This document shows positions 1 to 8,106 of a stretch of DNA of 64,000 nucleotides, one piece after another. The notes beneath the pieces are model-generated. The model was given only the letters and a program-made list of their open reading frames with translations, searched no databases and was not told the DNA's origin. The stretch spans positions 3,366,501-3,430,500 of the forward strand of contig NZ_CP013264.1 in NCBI RefSeq assembly GCF_001456115.1, in the 5' to 3' direction. Origin of the DNA: Sphingobium baderi. Its GTDB lineage: Bacteria; Pseudomonadota; Alphaproteobacteria; Sphingomonadales; Sphingomonadaceae. Every line of letters starts with the position of its first letter. Within the stretch, counting starts at the first letter, position 1. Made by a program: the position numbers and the translations under genes.

Positions 1-205
1 GCTTCGCATCCAGCCCATGCTTCCGGTTCACCCGCGCCGCCGCCTGCTTCACGATGGCGAGGGCGTGGACGATGCCGATGGGCATCCGCTCGCTATCGCC
101 GAAGGGGAAGTTCTCAATGCTCCGCTGAGTCTGTGCTCCCCAATAGGCGGCGGCGGGCACCTCGATCGCGCCAATCGAGTCGGTTTCGGTGCGGGTTTCG
201 GCCAT
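1..205 (-). CDS. fumC: Class II fumarate hydratase (FumC), N-terminal part, cut by window edge
   Basis: Reading the minus strand from the ATG at 205 gives [17 protein letters not shown] followed by [17 protein letters not shown], the conserved amino terminus of class II (oxygen-stable, iron-free) fumarases, which interconvert fumarate and malate in the TCA cycle. About 68 residues are visible; the catalytic SSxMPxKxN region lies outside the window. The start fits because the protein begins right at the family's usual N-terminus. The next feature upstream is a repeat-rich intergenic region, so the gene probably has its own promoter between 206 and 325. Family assignment is firm despite the truncation. 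Confidence 0.93.
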   Translation of the reverse strand, partial: MAETRTETDSIGAIEVPAAAYWGAQTQRSIENFPFGDSERMPIGIVHALAIVKQAAARVNRKHGLDAK

Positions 206-529
206 ACTTCGGCTCCCAATTAATAATCAATCGCAACAATAGGTTGGATGTAGGACGGAAGCGAGGAAAGCCAAGAGCGATTTTTTAGGGGATGCGGCGT
301 TGGGTGGGAAGCGGACACTCAAATCCGTTCGTCCTGAGTAGCCACTGAGCCTGTCGAAGGGGCGTATCGAAGGACACAGGTTGTGCCATACCCTTCAATA
401 TGGGTCTTTGGCTTGGCCAGAGGCCAAGTTTATCCTGAACGAATGCTGCAAGCAGTCAGTCGAAGGGCTCAGCCCCTGCTCAGGGCGAACGGGTGTCGGG
501 AATAGCCGAAACCAGCCGAAAGCGGACGC
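206..529. other. Intergenic region with REP-like sequence, no gene seen
   Basis: Between fumC and sspB there is no convincing reading frame; short open frames here lack a ribosome site and family features. The stretch holds the inverted repeat described separately (325-492) and fragments such as GGGTGGGAAGCGGACA that look like dispersed sphingomonad intergenic sequence. The fumC promoter should lie in 206-324 on the minus strand, but I cannot define its boxes. Confidence 0.6.
325..492. repeat. REP-like dispersed inverted repeat
   Basis: CCGTTCGTCCTGAG at 325-338 recurs as an inverted copy, CTCAGGGCGAACGG, at 479-492 (13 of 14 positions match). Inside are further partial copies of the core, CCTGTCGAAGG and AGTCGAAGGGCTCAG. 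This composition is typical of REP/BIME-type intergenic repeats, which are dispersed in many sphingomonad genomes (established knowledge, from memory). A role in transcription stop or mRNA ends between the two convergent/tandem minus genes is possible. Confidence 0.65.
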
Positions 530-1006
530 TTATTTCTTCTTCCCGAAATCTACCGTCACGACATTGGAACCGTCTTCCGCCTTCACGTCCGGCACGTCGT
601 TTTCCGCTTCTTCATGCGGTTCGGGCACGGCATCGGCCTGCACCTGGAATTGGAGCGCGAAATTGACCGCCGGATCGACGAAAGCGGTGATCGCCGCAAA
701 GGGAATGACAAGGTGGGCCGCGACCTGATTGAAGGTCAGGCTGACCTGGAACATGTCCTCGCTGACCTTGAGATCCCAGAATTTGTTCTGAAGGACGATG
801 GTCATTTCGTCGGGAAAGCGCTCGATCAGCCGGGTCGGGATGTCGACGCCCGACGCCTGCGTCTTGAAAGTGATGTAGAAATGATGGTTTCCCGGCAGGC
901 CTCCGGTCTCCTCCACCTCCCCCAGCACACGACCGACGACGGCGCGCAGCGCTTCTTGCACGATTTCATCATAGGGAATCAGGCTGTCGGGCAGGTCTTC
1001 ACTCAT
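530..1006 (-). CDS. sspB: SspB-family ClpXP adaptor protein
   Basis: A 158-residue protein starting [20 protein letters not shown]. The family signature is seen in the run [15 protein letters not shown] near residues 35-50 and the later FDGL-like beta segments, followed by an acidic tail that ends [10 protein letters not shown], the ClpX-docking type of C-terminus. SspB tethers ssrA-tagged proteins to ClpX for degradation by ClpXP. An upstream in-frame ATG at 1042 exists, but the start at 1006 gives the normal family N-terminus. The matching tmRNA lies at 50.7 kb in this same window. SspB-alpha proteins of this length are usual in Alphaproteobacteria. Confidence 0.92.
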   Translation of the reverse strand: MSEDLPDSLIPYDEIVQEALRAVVGRVLGEVEETGGLPGNHHFYITFKTQASGVDIPTRLIERFPDEMTIVLQNKFWDLKVSEDMFQVSLTFNQVAAHLVIPFAAITAFVDPAVNFALQFQVQADAVPEPHEEAENDVPDVKAEDGSNVVTVDFGKKK

Positions 1007-1070
1007 GGCTGTCAGTCCTAGCGAGGCGATACGAAGCGTCAAGCCCGCCCGTCATTCCCATACACTTGCA

Positions 1071-1098
1071 TTGCATGGCGCGCGCAACGCGCTATAGG
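1071..1098 (+). promoter_or_regulatory. Candidate sigma-70 promoter of the his operon, possibly leaderless
   Basis: TTGCAT at 1071-1076 is followed after 16 bp by TATAGG at 1093-1098. The transcription start expected 6-7 bp downstream would fall on or next to the hisB ATG at 1105, and no Shine-Dalgarno sequence precedes that ATG. The boxes are inferred by eye only. Confidence 0.35.
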
Positions 1099-1104
1099 GC
1101 GGCC

Positions 1105-1692
1105 ATGCGTAGGGCCGAGATTCATCGCAACACTGCGGAAACGCAGATCGACGTCACCGTCAACCTGGACGGCACGGGCATCTATTCCGTTTCGACGGGC
1201 ATCGGCTTCCTCGATCATATGATCGAGCAATTGTCGCGCCACTCGCTGATCGACCTGGACGTCAAGACGGTCGGCGACCTGCATGTAGACCAGCATCACA
1301 CGACCGAGGACACCGCTATCGCCATCGGTGAAGCGGTCGCCAAGGCGCTGGGCGACAAGCGCGGCATCTCCCGCTACGGCACGGCCTATGCGCCTATGGA
1401 CGAGACGCTGACGCGCGTGTCGCTGGACATTTCGGGCCGTCCCTGGCTGGTGTTCAAGGCGCCCTTCTCCGTACAGCGGCTGGGCGAATGGGATACCGAG
1501 CTGATCGAGCATTGGTTCCAAAGCTTCGCGCAGGCGGCGGGGATCACGCTGCATGTCGAAAATCTCTATGGCGCCAACAACCACCATGTCGTCGAAAGCT
1601 GCTTCAAGGGGCTGGCGCGGGCGCTGCGGCAAGCGGTGGAGATCGACCAGCGCAAGGCCGACGCCATCCCGTCGACCAAGGGGATATTGTGA
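1105..1692 (+). CDS. hisB: Imidazoleglycerol-phosphate dehydratase
   Basis: A 195-residue single-domain HisB that removes water from imidazole glycerol phosphate in histidine synthesis (sixth step). The metal-binding histidine clusters are visible: [13 protein letters not shown] near residue 35-47, [12 protein letters not shown] near 60-75, and the second-half pair EHWFQSF and [19 protein letters not shown]. It is the monofunctional bacterial type, without the phosphatase domain of enteric HisB. I start at ATG 1105 ([14 protein letters not shown]) because residues further upstream are not part of the family. The stop TGA overlaps the GTG start of hisH. Confidence 0.97.
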   Translation: MRRAEIHRNTAETQIDVTVNLDGTGIYSVSTGIGFLDHMIEQLSRHSLIDLDVKTVGDLHVDQHHTTEDTAIAIGEAVAKALGDKRGISRYGTAYAPMDETLTRVSLDISGRPWLVFKAPFSVQRLGEWDTELIEHWFQSFAQAAGITLHVENLYGANNHHVVESCFKGLARALRQAVEIDQRKADAIPSTKGIL

Positions 1693-2306
1693 CCTCCCTT
1701 GCCCTCATCGATTATGGCGCGGGCAATCTTCATTCGGTGCACAACGCCCTGCGAAAGGCCGGCGCGCGAGATGTAACGATCACCGCCGACGCGGATGTCG
1801 TGGCGAAGGCGGACCGGATCGTGCTGCCGGGCGTCGGCGCTTTCCGGGCCTGCCACGATGCGCTGGTGGCGATCCCCGGCATGGTCGAGGCGATGGACGC
1901 GGCGGTGAACCGGCGCGGCGTTCCCTTTCTGGGCGTGTGCGTGGGGATGCAGTTGCTCGCGGACGCGGGCGAGGAATTCGGACGGCATGAAGGGCTGGGT
2001 TGGATTCCCGGCACCGTGAAGCTGATCGAGCCGGCCGATCCGGCGATCAAGGTGCCGCATATGGGCTGGAACGACGTGATCCTGCGCGGCGACCCGCCTC
2101 TGCTGGAGTCGGGCGAGGCCTATTTCCTCCACAGCTATCATTTCGAAGCCGATGATCCGGCCCATGTCGCCGCCGTCACCGACCATGGCGGGCCGCTGGT
2201 CGCAGCCGTCGCGCGTGACACCATCATCGGTTGCCAGTTTCACCCGGAAAAGAGCCAGAACTATGGCCTTTCCTTCCTCTCCCGCTTTCTGGAGTGGCGT
2301 CCTTGA
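1689..2306 (+). CDS. hisH: Imidazole glycerol phosphate synthase, glutaminase subunit
   Basis: 205 residues from a GTG start that shares the sequence GTGA with the hisB stop. It is a class I glutamine amidotransferase: the nucleophile elbow GVCVGMQLL (Cys near residue 82) and the C-terminal catalytic pair in FHPEKSQ are present, as is [14 protein letters not shown] at the N-terminus. HisH releases ammonia from glutamine and passes it to HisF, encoded two genes downstream. The overlap with hisB implies translational coupling. Confidence 0.97.
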   Translation: MTSLALIDYGAGNLHSVHNALRKAGARDVTITADADVVAKADRIVLPGVGAFRACHDALVAIPGMVEAMDAAVNRRGVPFLGVCVGMQLLADAGEEFGRHEGLGWIPGTVKLIEPADPAIKVPHMGWNDVILRGDPPLLESGEAYFLHSYHFEADDPAHVAAVTDHGGPLVAAVARDTIIGCQFHPEKSQNYGLSFLSRFLEWRP

Positions 2307-2328
2307 GCGCGCTCCCACGGATGATGAT

Positions 2329-3066
2329 ATGAGCCTGATCGTCTTTCCCGCCATCGACCTCAAGGGCGGACAAGTCGTCCGCCTGGCCGAAGGCGACATG
2401 AACCGCGCCACCATTTATGGTGACAATCCCGCCGCACAGGCGCTGCTGTTCGCGCAGGCAGGCGCGCAGCATCTGCATGTGGTCGATCTGGACGGCAGCT
2501 TCGCGGGCCATGCGGTCAATGCCGAAGCGGTGGAGAAGATCGTCGAAGCCTTTCCCGGCCATGTGCAGCTGGGCGGGGGCATCCGCAACCGGGAAGCGGT
2601 GGAACGCTGGTTCGATCTGGGCGTGTCGCGCATCGTCATCGGCACGGCGGCGCTGAAAGACCCGGACTTCGTCAAGGCGGCGGCGCGTGATTTCCCCGGC
2701 GGCATCGTCGTCGCGGTCGATGCGCGCGATGGCTTCGTCGCGACGGACGGCTGGGCGGAAAAGTCGGACATGCCGGTAGCGGACCTCGCCCGCCGGTTCG
2801 AGGATGCAGGCGTCGCCAGCCTGCTTTTCACCGATGTTGGGCGCGACGGGCTGCTCAAGGGCTGCAATATCGACGCGACCGTGGACCTTGCCCGCGCCAC
2901 CGATATTCCGGTGATCGCCAGTGGCGGGGTCGCGGGGATCGCGGACATTCGCGTGCTGAGCCTCCACGCCGATGAAGGGATTGAGGGCGTCATCACCGGA
3001 CGAGCGCTTTATGACGGGCGGCTGGACCTGAAAGCCGCGCTGGCGGTGGCGCAGGCGGCGGCGTGA
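2329..3066 (+). CDS. hisA: ProFAR isomerase (phosphoribosylformimino-5-aminoimidazole carboxamide ribotide isomerase)
   Basis: A 245-residue (beta/alpha)8 barrel of the HisA/HisF family. [14 protein letters not shown] at the N-terminus carries the catalytic Asp, VQLGGGIRN and [12 protein letters not shown] are the two phosphate-binding glycine loops, and [13 protein letters not shown] the central half-barrel motif. It performs the Amadori rearrangement of ProFAR to PRFAR. It follows hisH after 22 bp and precedes hisF by 37 bp, so all belong to one operon. The start ATG at 2329 gives the standard N-terminus [11 protein letters not shown]. Confidence 0.97.
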   Translation: MSLIVFPAIDLKGGQVVRLAEGDMNRATIYGDNPAAQALLFAQAGAQHLHVVDLDGSFAGHAVNAEAVEKIVEAFPGHVQLGGGIRNREAVERWFDLGVSRIVIGTAALKDPDFVKAAARDFPGGIVVAVDARDGFVATDGWAEKSDMPVADLARRFEDAGVASLLFTDVGRDGLLKGCNIDATVDLARATDIPVIASGGVAGIADIRVLSLHADEGIEGVITGRALYDGRLDLKAALAVAQAAA

Positions 3067-3103
3067 GCGTGACACATTTCATCCATTCGGTAAGAATATA
3101 GGC

Positions 3104-3868
3104 ATGACCGTCCGCACACGCGTCATTCCCTGTCTCGACGTCGCCAATGGCCGGGTGGTCAAGGGCGTCAACTTCGTCGACCTGCGCGATGCGGGCGATC
3201 CGGTCGAGCAGGCCAAGGTCTATGACGCGGCGGGCGCGGACGAACTCTGCTTCCTCGACATCACCGCCACGCAGGAGGCGCGCGGCACCATATTGGATGT
3301 GGTGCGCCGCACCGCCGAGGTCTGCTTCATGCCCGTCACCGTGGGCGGCGGCGTCCGCAGCCCGGAAGATGCGCGCGCGCTGCTGCTCGCGGGGGCGGAC
3401 AAGGTCGCGGTGAACAGCGCTGCCGTCGCCCGGCCCGAACTGGTCGCCGACATCGCCGACCGCTTCGGCAGTCAGTGCGTCGTTGGATCGGTCGATGCGC
3501 GGCGCGTGGGCGAGGACCGTTGGGAAATCTTCACCCATGGCGGACGCAAGCCGACCGGCATCGACGCGCTGGAGCACGCCATCCGCCTTGCCGAACTGGG
3601 CGCGGGCGAACTTCTCGTCACGTCGATGGACGGGGACGGGACGCGTCAGGGCTATGACCTTGCCCTTACCCGCGCCATTGCCGATGCCGTGTCGGTGCCG
3701 GTGATCGCCAGCGGCGGCGTGGGCACGCTCGACCATCTGGTCGAAGGCGTGATCGAGGGCCATGCGAGCGCGGTGCTGGCCGCCTCCATCTTCCATTTCG
3801 GGCAGCACACGGTTGCAGAGGCCCACCGCGCGCTGGCGGCGGCGGGCGTGCCGGTGCGCGCCGCCTGA
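3104..3868 (+). CDS. hisF: Imidazole glycerol phosphate synthase, cyclase subunit
   Basis: 254 residues, the usual HisF length. [19 protein letters not shown] carries the first catalytic Asp, [13 protein letters not shown] and [13 protein letters not shown] are the phosphate-binding loops, and [17 protein letters not shown] contains the second catalytic Asp. It accepts ammonia from HisH and cyclises PRFAR to imidazole glycerol phosphate and AICAR. It is fourth in the his gene run; a 157-bp gap and an unrelated small PEP-CTERM gene separate it from hisE. Confidence 0.97.
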   Translation: MTVRTRVIPCLDVANGRVVKGVNFVDLRDAGDPVEQAKVYDAAGADELCFLDITATQEARGTILDVVRRTAEVCFMPVTVGGGVRSPEDARALLLAGADKVAVNSAAVARPELVADIADRFGSQCVVGSVDARRVGEDRWEIFTHGGRKPTGIDALEHAIRLAELGAGELLVTSMDGDGTRQGYDLALTRAIADAVSVPVIASGGVGTLDHLVEGVIEGHASAVLAASIFHFGQHTVAEAHRALAAAGVPVRAA

Positions 3869-4025
3869 CAAGACGGCAAAAGCGTCGGCTTATTTTACAT
3901 TAACCAGACTGGCCGGAGGGGCATTAACCTTTCAGGGCGCCGCAAATGCGTGACTCAGCTCCTCTTGGCACAGCTCCTGCTTAACTTTCCTGCATCACCA
4001 TTTGCAGGAAACAGGGAGTAAGAGG

Positions 4026-4274
4026 ATGAAACTGAACAAGATGCTTCTCGCCGCTGGCGTCGCCGGTCTGGTCGGTGCAGCCACGCCCGCTCAGGCGACC
4101 TTCGGCTGCGGATGGTGGAAGCAGTGCGGCGGCTCGTCCGGTGGCAACTCATCGGGGGGCAGCTCGTCGGGCGGCGCCACGCCGGTGCCTGAGCCGGAGC
4201 AGCTCGGCCTGTTCGCCATGGGCATCGCGGTTCTGGGCTTCCGCACCTTTCGCGCCCGCCGCAAGCGCAAATAA
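4026..4274 (+). CDS. Small PEP-CTERM sorting domain protein
   Basis: An 82-residue secreted protein. Residues 1-25 form a signal peptide ending in PAQA, followed by a cysteine/tryptophan patch (CGWWKQCGG), a Ser/Gly-rich low-complexity linker, and a C-terminal PEP-CTERM anchor: VPEPEQLGLFAMGIAVLGF then the basic tail RTFRARRKRK. Proteins with this tail are processed by an exosortase and exported to the surface or exopolysaccharide. A purine-rich ribosome site (GGGAGTAAGAGG) lies just before the ATG at 4026. Its position between hisF and hisE is unusual, and no exosortase gene is seen in the window. Function beyond export is unknown. Confidence 0.85.
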   Translation: MKLNKMLLAAGVAGLVGAATPAQATFGCGWWKQCGGSSGGNSSGGSSSGGATPVPEPEQLGLFAMGIAVLGFRTFRARRKRK

Positions 4275-4323
4275 GCGCAACGCACGCTGATTTTTAGTTG
4301 ACGGGTCGCGTGCCTGGCGCTTG

Positions 4324-4650
4324 ATGGCGGCCATGCGCGCGACCCTTCATCAATTGGAACAAACCATCGCCCGGCGACGGTCCGCCGACCCGTCGCAATC
4401 CTATGTGGCGAAGCTGACATCCAGAGGGCGCGCCAAGATCGCGCAGAAGGTGGGCGAAGAGGCGGTCGAAACCGTCATCGCGGCGCTGAGCGGCGACACC
4501 GCCGACACCATCGGCGAAAGCGCGGACCTGCTATTCCATCTTTTCGTGCTGCTTGCCGATTGCGGCATACCGCTCGATTCCGTCCTGGATGAGCTGGAAC
4601 GGCGCGAGGGACTGTCGGGTCTCGCCGAAAAGGCCGCGCGCCCGGACTGA
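4324..4650 (+). CDS. hisE: Phosphoribosyl-ATP pyrophosphatase
   Basis: About 108 residues of the MazG-like HisE family, hydrolysing PR-ATP to PR-AMP (second step of histidine synthesis). The motif KLTSRGRAKIAQKVGEEAVE followed by GESADLLFHLFVLL contains the metal-binding acidic residues. ATG codons at 4324 and 4333 are both possible; no clear ribosome site separates them. It is transcribed in the same direction as hisBHAF, downstream of the PEP-CTERM gene. Confidence 0.95.
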   Translation: MAAMRATLHQLEQTIARRRSADPSQSYVAKLTSRGRAKIAQKVGEEAVETVIAALSGDTADTIGESADLLFHLFVLLADCGIPLDSVLDELERREGLSGLAEKAARPD

Positions 4651-4730
4651 TCCGGCCCTTCGGAAAGATATTGCCCCTGCCGCGTTTATACTCCAGCCTC
4701 ATTGCAAGAGGGAAATAATGGAGGGCGATC

Positions 4731-5303
4731 ATGGTGCGGACGGTTTTAGGCGGGCTGCTGGGCGGTTTTGCGCTCTATATCACCGGCTTCATCTTCTGGG
4801 GCACGCCGCTGGGTTCGCTGGCGTTCAGCCGCGCTGATCCACAGGCGGGCGCCAATCTGCAAGCCGCCATGGCGCAGACGCTCAATCCCACAGGCACCGG
4901 CGTCTATGTCGTGCCCGATCCCGCCACCGCGCAAGGAACGGTACTGTTCGGCAAAGGACCGGTCGGCATGATCTTCTACAATAGCAGCGGTTTCCCCGTG
5001 ACAGACGGGTCTGCGCTGATCGGCGGTTTCGTGCTGGCGCTGGTGGTGGGCGTGGTGATCGCGCTGGCGCTGCGCTTCACGGCAGCGGATTTCGGCAGCC
5101 GGGCGCGCTTGGTGCTGCTGTTCGCGCTGGCCGCCGTGCTGTGGCTCCATGTCGGGCAGGCGGTCTTCAACCATGCGCCATGGGGCTATATCCTCTATCT
5201 CGCACTCAGCGATTTCGTGGGGCTGGTTGCCGCGGGGCTGATCGCCGCGAAACTGATGGAAGGCACGGCCGTTGCTTCCCCCATCGAAGACACCGTGCAC
5301 TGA
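4731..5303 (+). CDS. Four-helix integral membrane protein, function unknown
   Basis: 190 residues. Hydrophobic segments lie near residues 5-25, 100-118, 125-147 and 153-175, with a periplasmic or cytosolic loop of about 70 residues after the first. The ribosome site GGAGGG sits 6 bp before the ATG at 4731, which settles the start. No catalytic motif or known family is recognised. It stands alone between hisE and the L,D-transpeptidase gene, separated by about 80 and 128 bp, so it is probably its own unit. Confidence 0.75.
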   Translation: MVRTVLGGLLGGFALYITGFIFWGTPLGSLAFSRADPQAGANLQAAMAQTLNPTGTGVYVVPDPATAQGTVLFGKGPVGMIFYNSSGFPVTDGSALIGGFVLALVVGVVIALALRFTAADFGSRARLVLLFALAAVLWLHVGQAVFNHAPWGYILYLALSDFVGLVAAGLIAAKLMEGTAVASPIEDTVH

Positions 5304-5431
5304 CGGAGTATGCGCTTCGCCCCTCCTGCGTTGCGGGAAAGACATAGGCACGATGGTGAACGACAGGCAGCATCATCTTTTTCCGCGATCATAAGTTTGA
5401 TCGCCGCGGGCTTTGCGCTATCTGGTCGAGT

Positions 5432-6907
5432 ATGAACCGTCCCGATCTGATCCGCTTTTCCGGCGTGGCGTTGCTGGCTTTCGCCGCCATGCCCGCTGTC
5501 GCGCAGCAAAGCGCCCCAACCTCCATCCTGCCCCCGGCAGTGACGCCGGCGCTGCCTGCTGCTCCGGCGCCTGTAGCGCCACCCGCCATAGTGACGCCCC
5601 CGCCCCTTCCGCTGCCGCCGATGTCGGCTGCACAGGAAAAATGGCTCAACGACTGGCTTCGCAGGGGCGCGGCCGAAGGTCTGATGGCAAAAAGCAAGGC
5701 CAGCGCGGCGCTGACCGGCGATGCGTTGCTTTCCGCCACGCTGGACCGGGCGCGGGCGCTCAGCACCGGGCGCGTAGACACCGCCGACTTCCTCAATATC
5801 TGGGCCTTGCGCCCCGCGCCCTTCGATCCCCGCCCGTCCCTGGCGACGGCGATCGCGGAGGACCGGCTGCCGCAATGGGCCGCCAGCCTGACGCCGCCCT
5901 ATTCGGGCTATGACGGCCTTCGCAAGGGGTTGGTCGCTTATGAACGCATCCGCGACGATGGCGGTTGGCCGAAACTGAGCGCGGATGCGTCGCCCGATGC
6001 GATCCGCAAGCGCCTCGCCATCGAGGACAAGGCCGTGACGCCCGGTGAAAAGCTGGTGGACGCGCTTCAGCGCGCCCAGCGGCGCTATGGTCTCAATCCC
6101 ACGGGCCAGCTTGGCGCGCGGACGCTCGCTGAACTCAACGTGCCGGTGGAGGACCGCATCGCCGCGATCATGGCGAATATGGAACGCTGGCGCTGGATGC
6201 CGCGCACCCTGCCAGTCAACCGGGTTCAGGTGAACATCGCGGCCGCCGTGCTCACCATGTTCGAAGGCGATCAGCCGGTGAAGTCGATGCGCGCCGTCAC
6301 CGGCAGCCCGACCAACCAGACGCCGATGCTGTCGTCCAGCATCCATTCGATCGTCGTCAATCCACCGTGGAACGTTCCGGCCTCCATCGCCAAGAAGGAA
6401 CTGTTCCCCAAGGGCCGCGCAACGTTGCTGAAGCAGGGATACAAGATCATCGGCACGCCGGAAGGCGGGCAGCGCATCGTCCAGCCCGCCGGGCCGAACA
6501 GCGCGCTGGGCCGGTTGAAGTTCGATTTCAACAATCCCTTCGCGGTCTATCTGCACGACACGCCCGCGCGGGCGAAGTTCCAGAGCTATGACCGGCTTGC
6601 CAGCCATGGCTGCATCCGTCTCGAAAAGCCGGTGCCGCTGGCCGAGATGATGGTGACGGGCGATCCCAAGCTGGCGGGGCAGATCCAGACGCTGATCGAC
6701 GAAGGCAAGACGCAGCGCGTGTCCTTGCCGCAGCAAGTGGCCGTCTACCTGCTTTACTGGACTGCCTTTCCGGGGAGCGACGGGGTGATGAACTTCCGGT
6801 CGGACCCCTATGGCTGGGACAAGCTGCTCGCCCAGAAGATCGAGGCGTCCAGCCGCCGCGTCGATCCCACGACCGACCATTCGACCGCCATCGCATCGAA
6901 GGATTGA
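5432..6907 (+). CDS. YcbB-type murein L,D-transpeptidase
   Basis: 491 residues. A signal peptide (to about residue 25, ending AVAQ) is followed by a Pro/Ala-rich linker, a scaffold region with a peptidoglycan-binding-like stretch around 190-240, and the YkuD catalytic domain. The active-site motif SHGCIRL is at residues 391-397 with Cys394 as nucleophile. Such enzymes form 3-3 crosslinks between meso-diaminopimelate residues in the periplasm and give resistance to beta-lactams that act on D,D-transpeptidases. A lipoprotein gene follows after 5 bp and a second transpeptidase-like gene soon after, suggesting a small cell-envelope cluster. Confidence 0.9.
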   Translation: MNRPDLIRFSGVALLAFAAMPAVAQQSAPTSILPPAVTPALPAAPAPVAPPAIVTPPPLPLPPMSAAQEKWLNDWLRRGAAEGLMAKSKASAALTGDALLSATLDRARALSTGRVDTADFLNIWALRPAPFDPRPSLATAIAEDRLPQWAASLTPPYSGYDGLRKGLVAYERIRDDGGWPKLSADASPDAIRKRLAIEDKAVTPGEKLVDALQRAQRRYGLNPTGQLGARTLAELNVPVEDRIAAIMANMERWRWMPRTLPVNRVQVNIAAAVLTMFEGDQPVKSMRAVTGSPTNQTPMLSSSIHSIVVNPPWNVPASIAKKELFPKGRATLLKQGYKIIGTPEGGQRIVQPAGPNSALGRLKFDFNNPFAVYLHDTPARAKFQSYDRLASHGCIRLEKPVPLAEMMVTGDPKLAGQIQTLIDEGKTQRVSLPQQVAVYLLYWTAFPGSDGVMNFRSDPYGWDKLLAQKIEASSRRVDPTTDHSTAIASKD

Positions 6908-6912
6908 ACCCC

Positions 6913-7224
6913 ATGCACAAGATCGCCCTTATCGCCCTTAGCGGCGCGCTCGCCCTCTCCGCTTGCGGCAAGAAGCAGGAAGAGGCCCCCGCGACTAACA
7001 ATCTGGTCGAACCGCCGATCGAAAATGTCATCATCGACGAACCGGACGCCGCGCCTGAGCCGAGCCAGAATGTCACCAACACGGCCCCGGCCGCGCCGCC
7101 GCCCGAAGTGTCCGAAGACCAGCAGATGCTGGACGATGCCGCCGCCACCGGCATGACCTCGCGCCTCCCCTCACAGGCCGAGGCGGACCATCATGCGGAT
7201 GAAGCGAGCAACGCGGGCGGCTAA
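6913..7224 (+). CDS. Small acidic lipoprotein
   Basis: 103 residues. The N-terminus has a lipoprotein signal with lipobox LSAC, cysteine at residue 19, then an acidic, Pro/Ala-rich and probably disordered chain. ATG 6913 lies 5 bp after the stop of the preceding transpeptidase gene, so the two are co-transcribed. No domain is recognised. It could be an envelope anchor or partner for the neighbouring L,D-transpeptidase; that is inference from context only. Confidence 0.75.
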   Translation: MHKIALIALSGALALSACGKKQEEAPATNNLVEPPIENVIIDEPDAAPEPSQNVTNTAPAAPPPEVSEDQQMLDDAAATGMTSRLPSQAEADHHADEASNAGG

Positions 7225-7276
7225 GGCGCATCGCGGCGGCCTTGGACTGGGGCCGCCGCTCTGCTATATTGCTTCC

Positions 7277-7960
7277 ATGGATCGCCGCAGTTTTACAAAG
7301 TTCGCTTTAAGCGGACTGGCCTTATCGTTTCTTTCCGACAGCATCGGCAAAGCCGCCGCGCCGGAAGGCCTTCTTCCCAAAAACCCGCCGCCAGCGCCGG
7401 TTCCTGCCGCGCCGCGCACCGTTTCCTTCGCGGGCAAGCCCTATGCGCGCCTGCTGGAAAAGGCGAAGGCCGCGCTGGACAGCCATGCTCACGCCTTCAC
7501 CCTGCGCGACCGAATCGCTATCGCCGATTTCAACGCGCCCTCGCGCGATCTGCGCCTGCATGTGGTGGACCTGATCGGCGGGCAATCCAGTTCCTATCTG
7601 GTCGCCCATGGCCGCGGTTCGGACCCCGGCCATTCAGGATGGCTCCAAAGCTTTTCCAACGAGCCCAATTCACTGGCCAGTTCGTCGGGCGCCTATCGGA
7701 CGAGCGACATTTATTACGGCCAGCATGGGCAGGCGATGCGCCTCATCGGCCTCGACCCGACCAACAACAATGCGGAAAATCGCGCTATCGTCATCCATGG
7801 CGCGGATTATGTGAGCGAAGAACACATCGCCGCCTGGGGCAAATGCGGGCGCAGCGAAGGTTGCCTGGCGGTGGCGCGGCACATGCTGCCGCAGCTTGTC
7901 GGCCTGCTGGGGCCCGACCGCATGGTCTATGCGGACAAGATCATCGTGACAGGCGCTTAG
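7277..7960 (+). CDS. Murein L,D-transpeptidase catalytic domain protein (YkuD_2 type)
   Basis: 227 residues starting MDRRSFTKFALSGLAL, a twin-arginine type signal (D-R-R-S-F-T-K). The mature part contains HGRGSDPGHSGWL, IHGADYVSE and KCGRSEGCLAV, the pattern of the 'murein L,D-transpeptidase catalytic domain' family, with Cys in RSEGCLAV as probable nucleophile and the HG motif upstream. Likely a periplasmic peptidoglycan-modifying enzyme. The start at 7277 is chosen because the signal peptide begins there; longer in-frame extension overlaps the previous gene. REP-like hairpin 7978-7995 follows the gene. Confidence 0.82.
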   Translation: MDRRSFTKFALSGLALSFLSDSIGKAAAPEGLLPKNPPPAPVPAAPRTVSFAGKPYARLLEKAKAALDSHAHAFTLRDRIAIADFNAPSRDLRLHVVDLIGGQSSSYLVAHGRGSDPGHSGWLQSFSNEPNSLASSSGAYRTSDIYYGQHGQAMRLIGLDPTNNNAENRAIVIHGADYVSEEHIAAWGKCGRSEGCLAVARHMLPQLVGLLGPDRMVYADKIIVTGA

Positions 7961-7977
7961 GGTTGAGATGCTATGTG

Positions 7978-7995
7978 CTCCTGCCTACGCAGGAG
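7978..7995. repeat. Short REP-like hairpin (CTCCTGC family), copy 1
   Basis: CTCCTGCCTACGCAGGAG forms a 7-bp stem with a 4-base loop. Two further copies of the same core occur at 13288-13307 and 15841-15902 in this window, always between genes. Confidence 0.7.
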
Positions 7996-8070
7996 ACCGG
8001 TTTTTCATTCTGAGCGAAGAGCAATCAACCTTCAGTCCCCATGACACGGGATCGAATGTCGCGTTCTTCT

Positions 8071-8099
8071 CCGCCCGAACGCCATGAGCATCCGGGCGG
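8071..8099 (-). terminator. Possible terminator hairpin after the repeat-rich secreted protein gene
   Basis: CCGCCCG at 8071-8077 pairs with CGGGCGG at 8093-8099, 8 bp beyond the stop codon of the minus-strand gene ending at 8107. There is no U-run after it, so assignment as a terminator is tentative. Confidence 0.35.
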
Positions 8100-8106
8100 A
8101 AATGGA

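Noticed and set aside
5195..6880. 561-residue frame opposite the L,D-transpeptidase
   Set aside because: A shadow frame of GC-rich coding DNA; Arg/His/Gly-rich with no domain, while the other strand has a clear enzyme.
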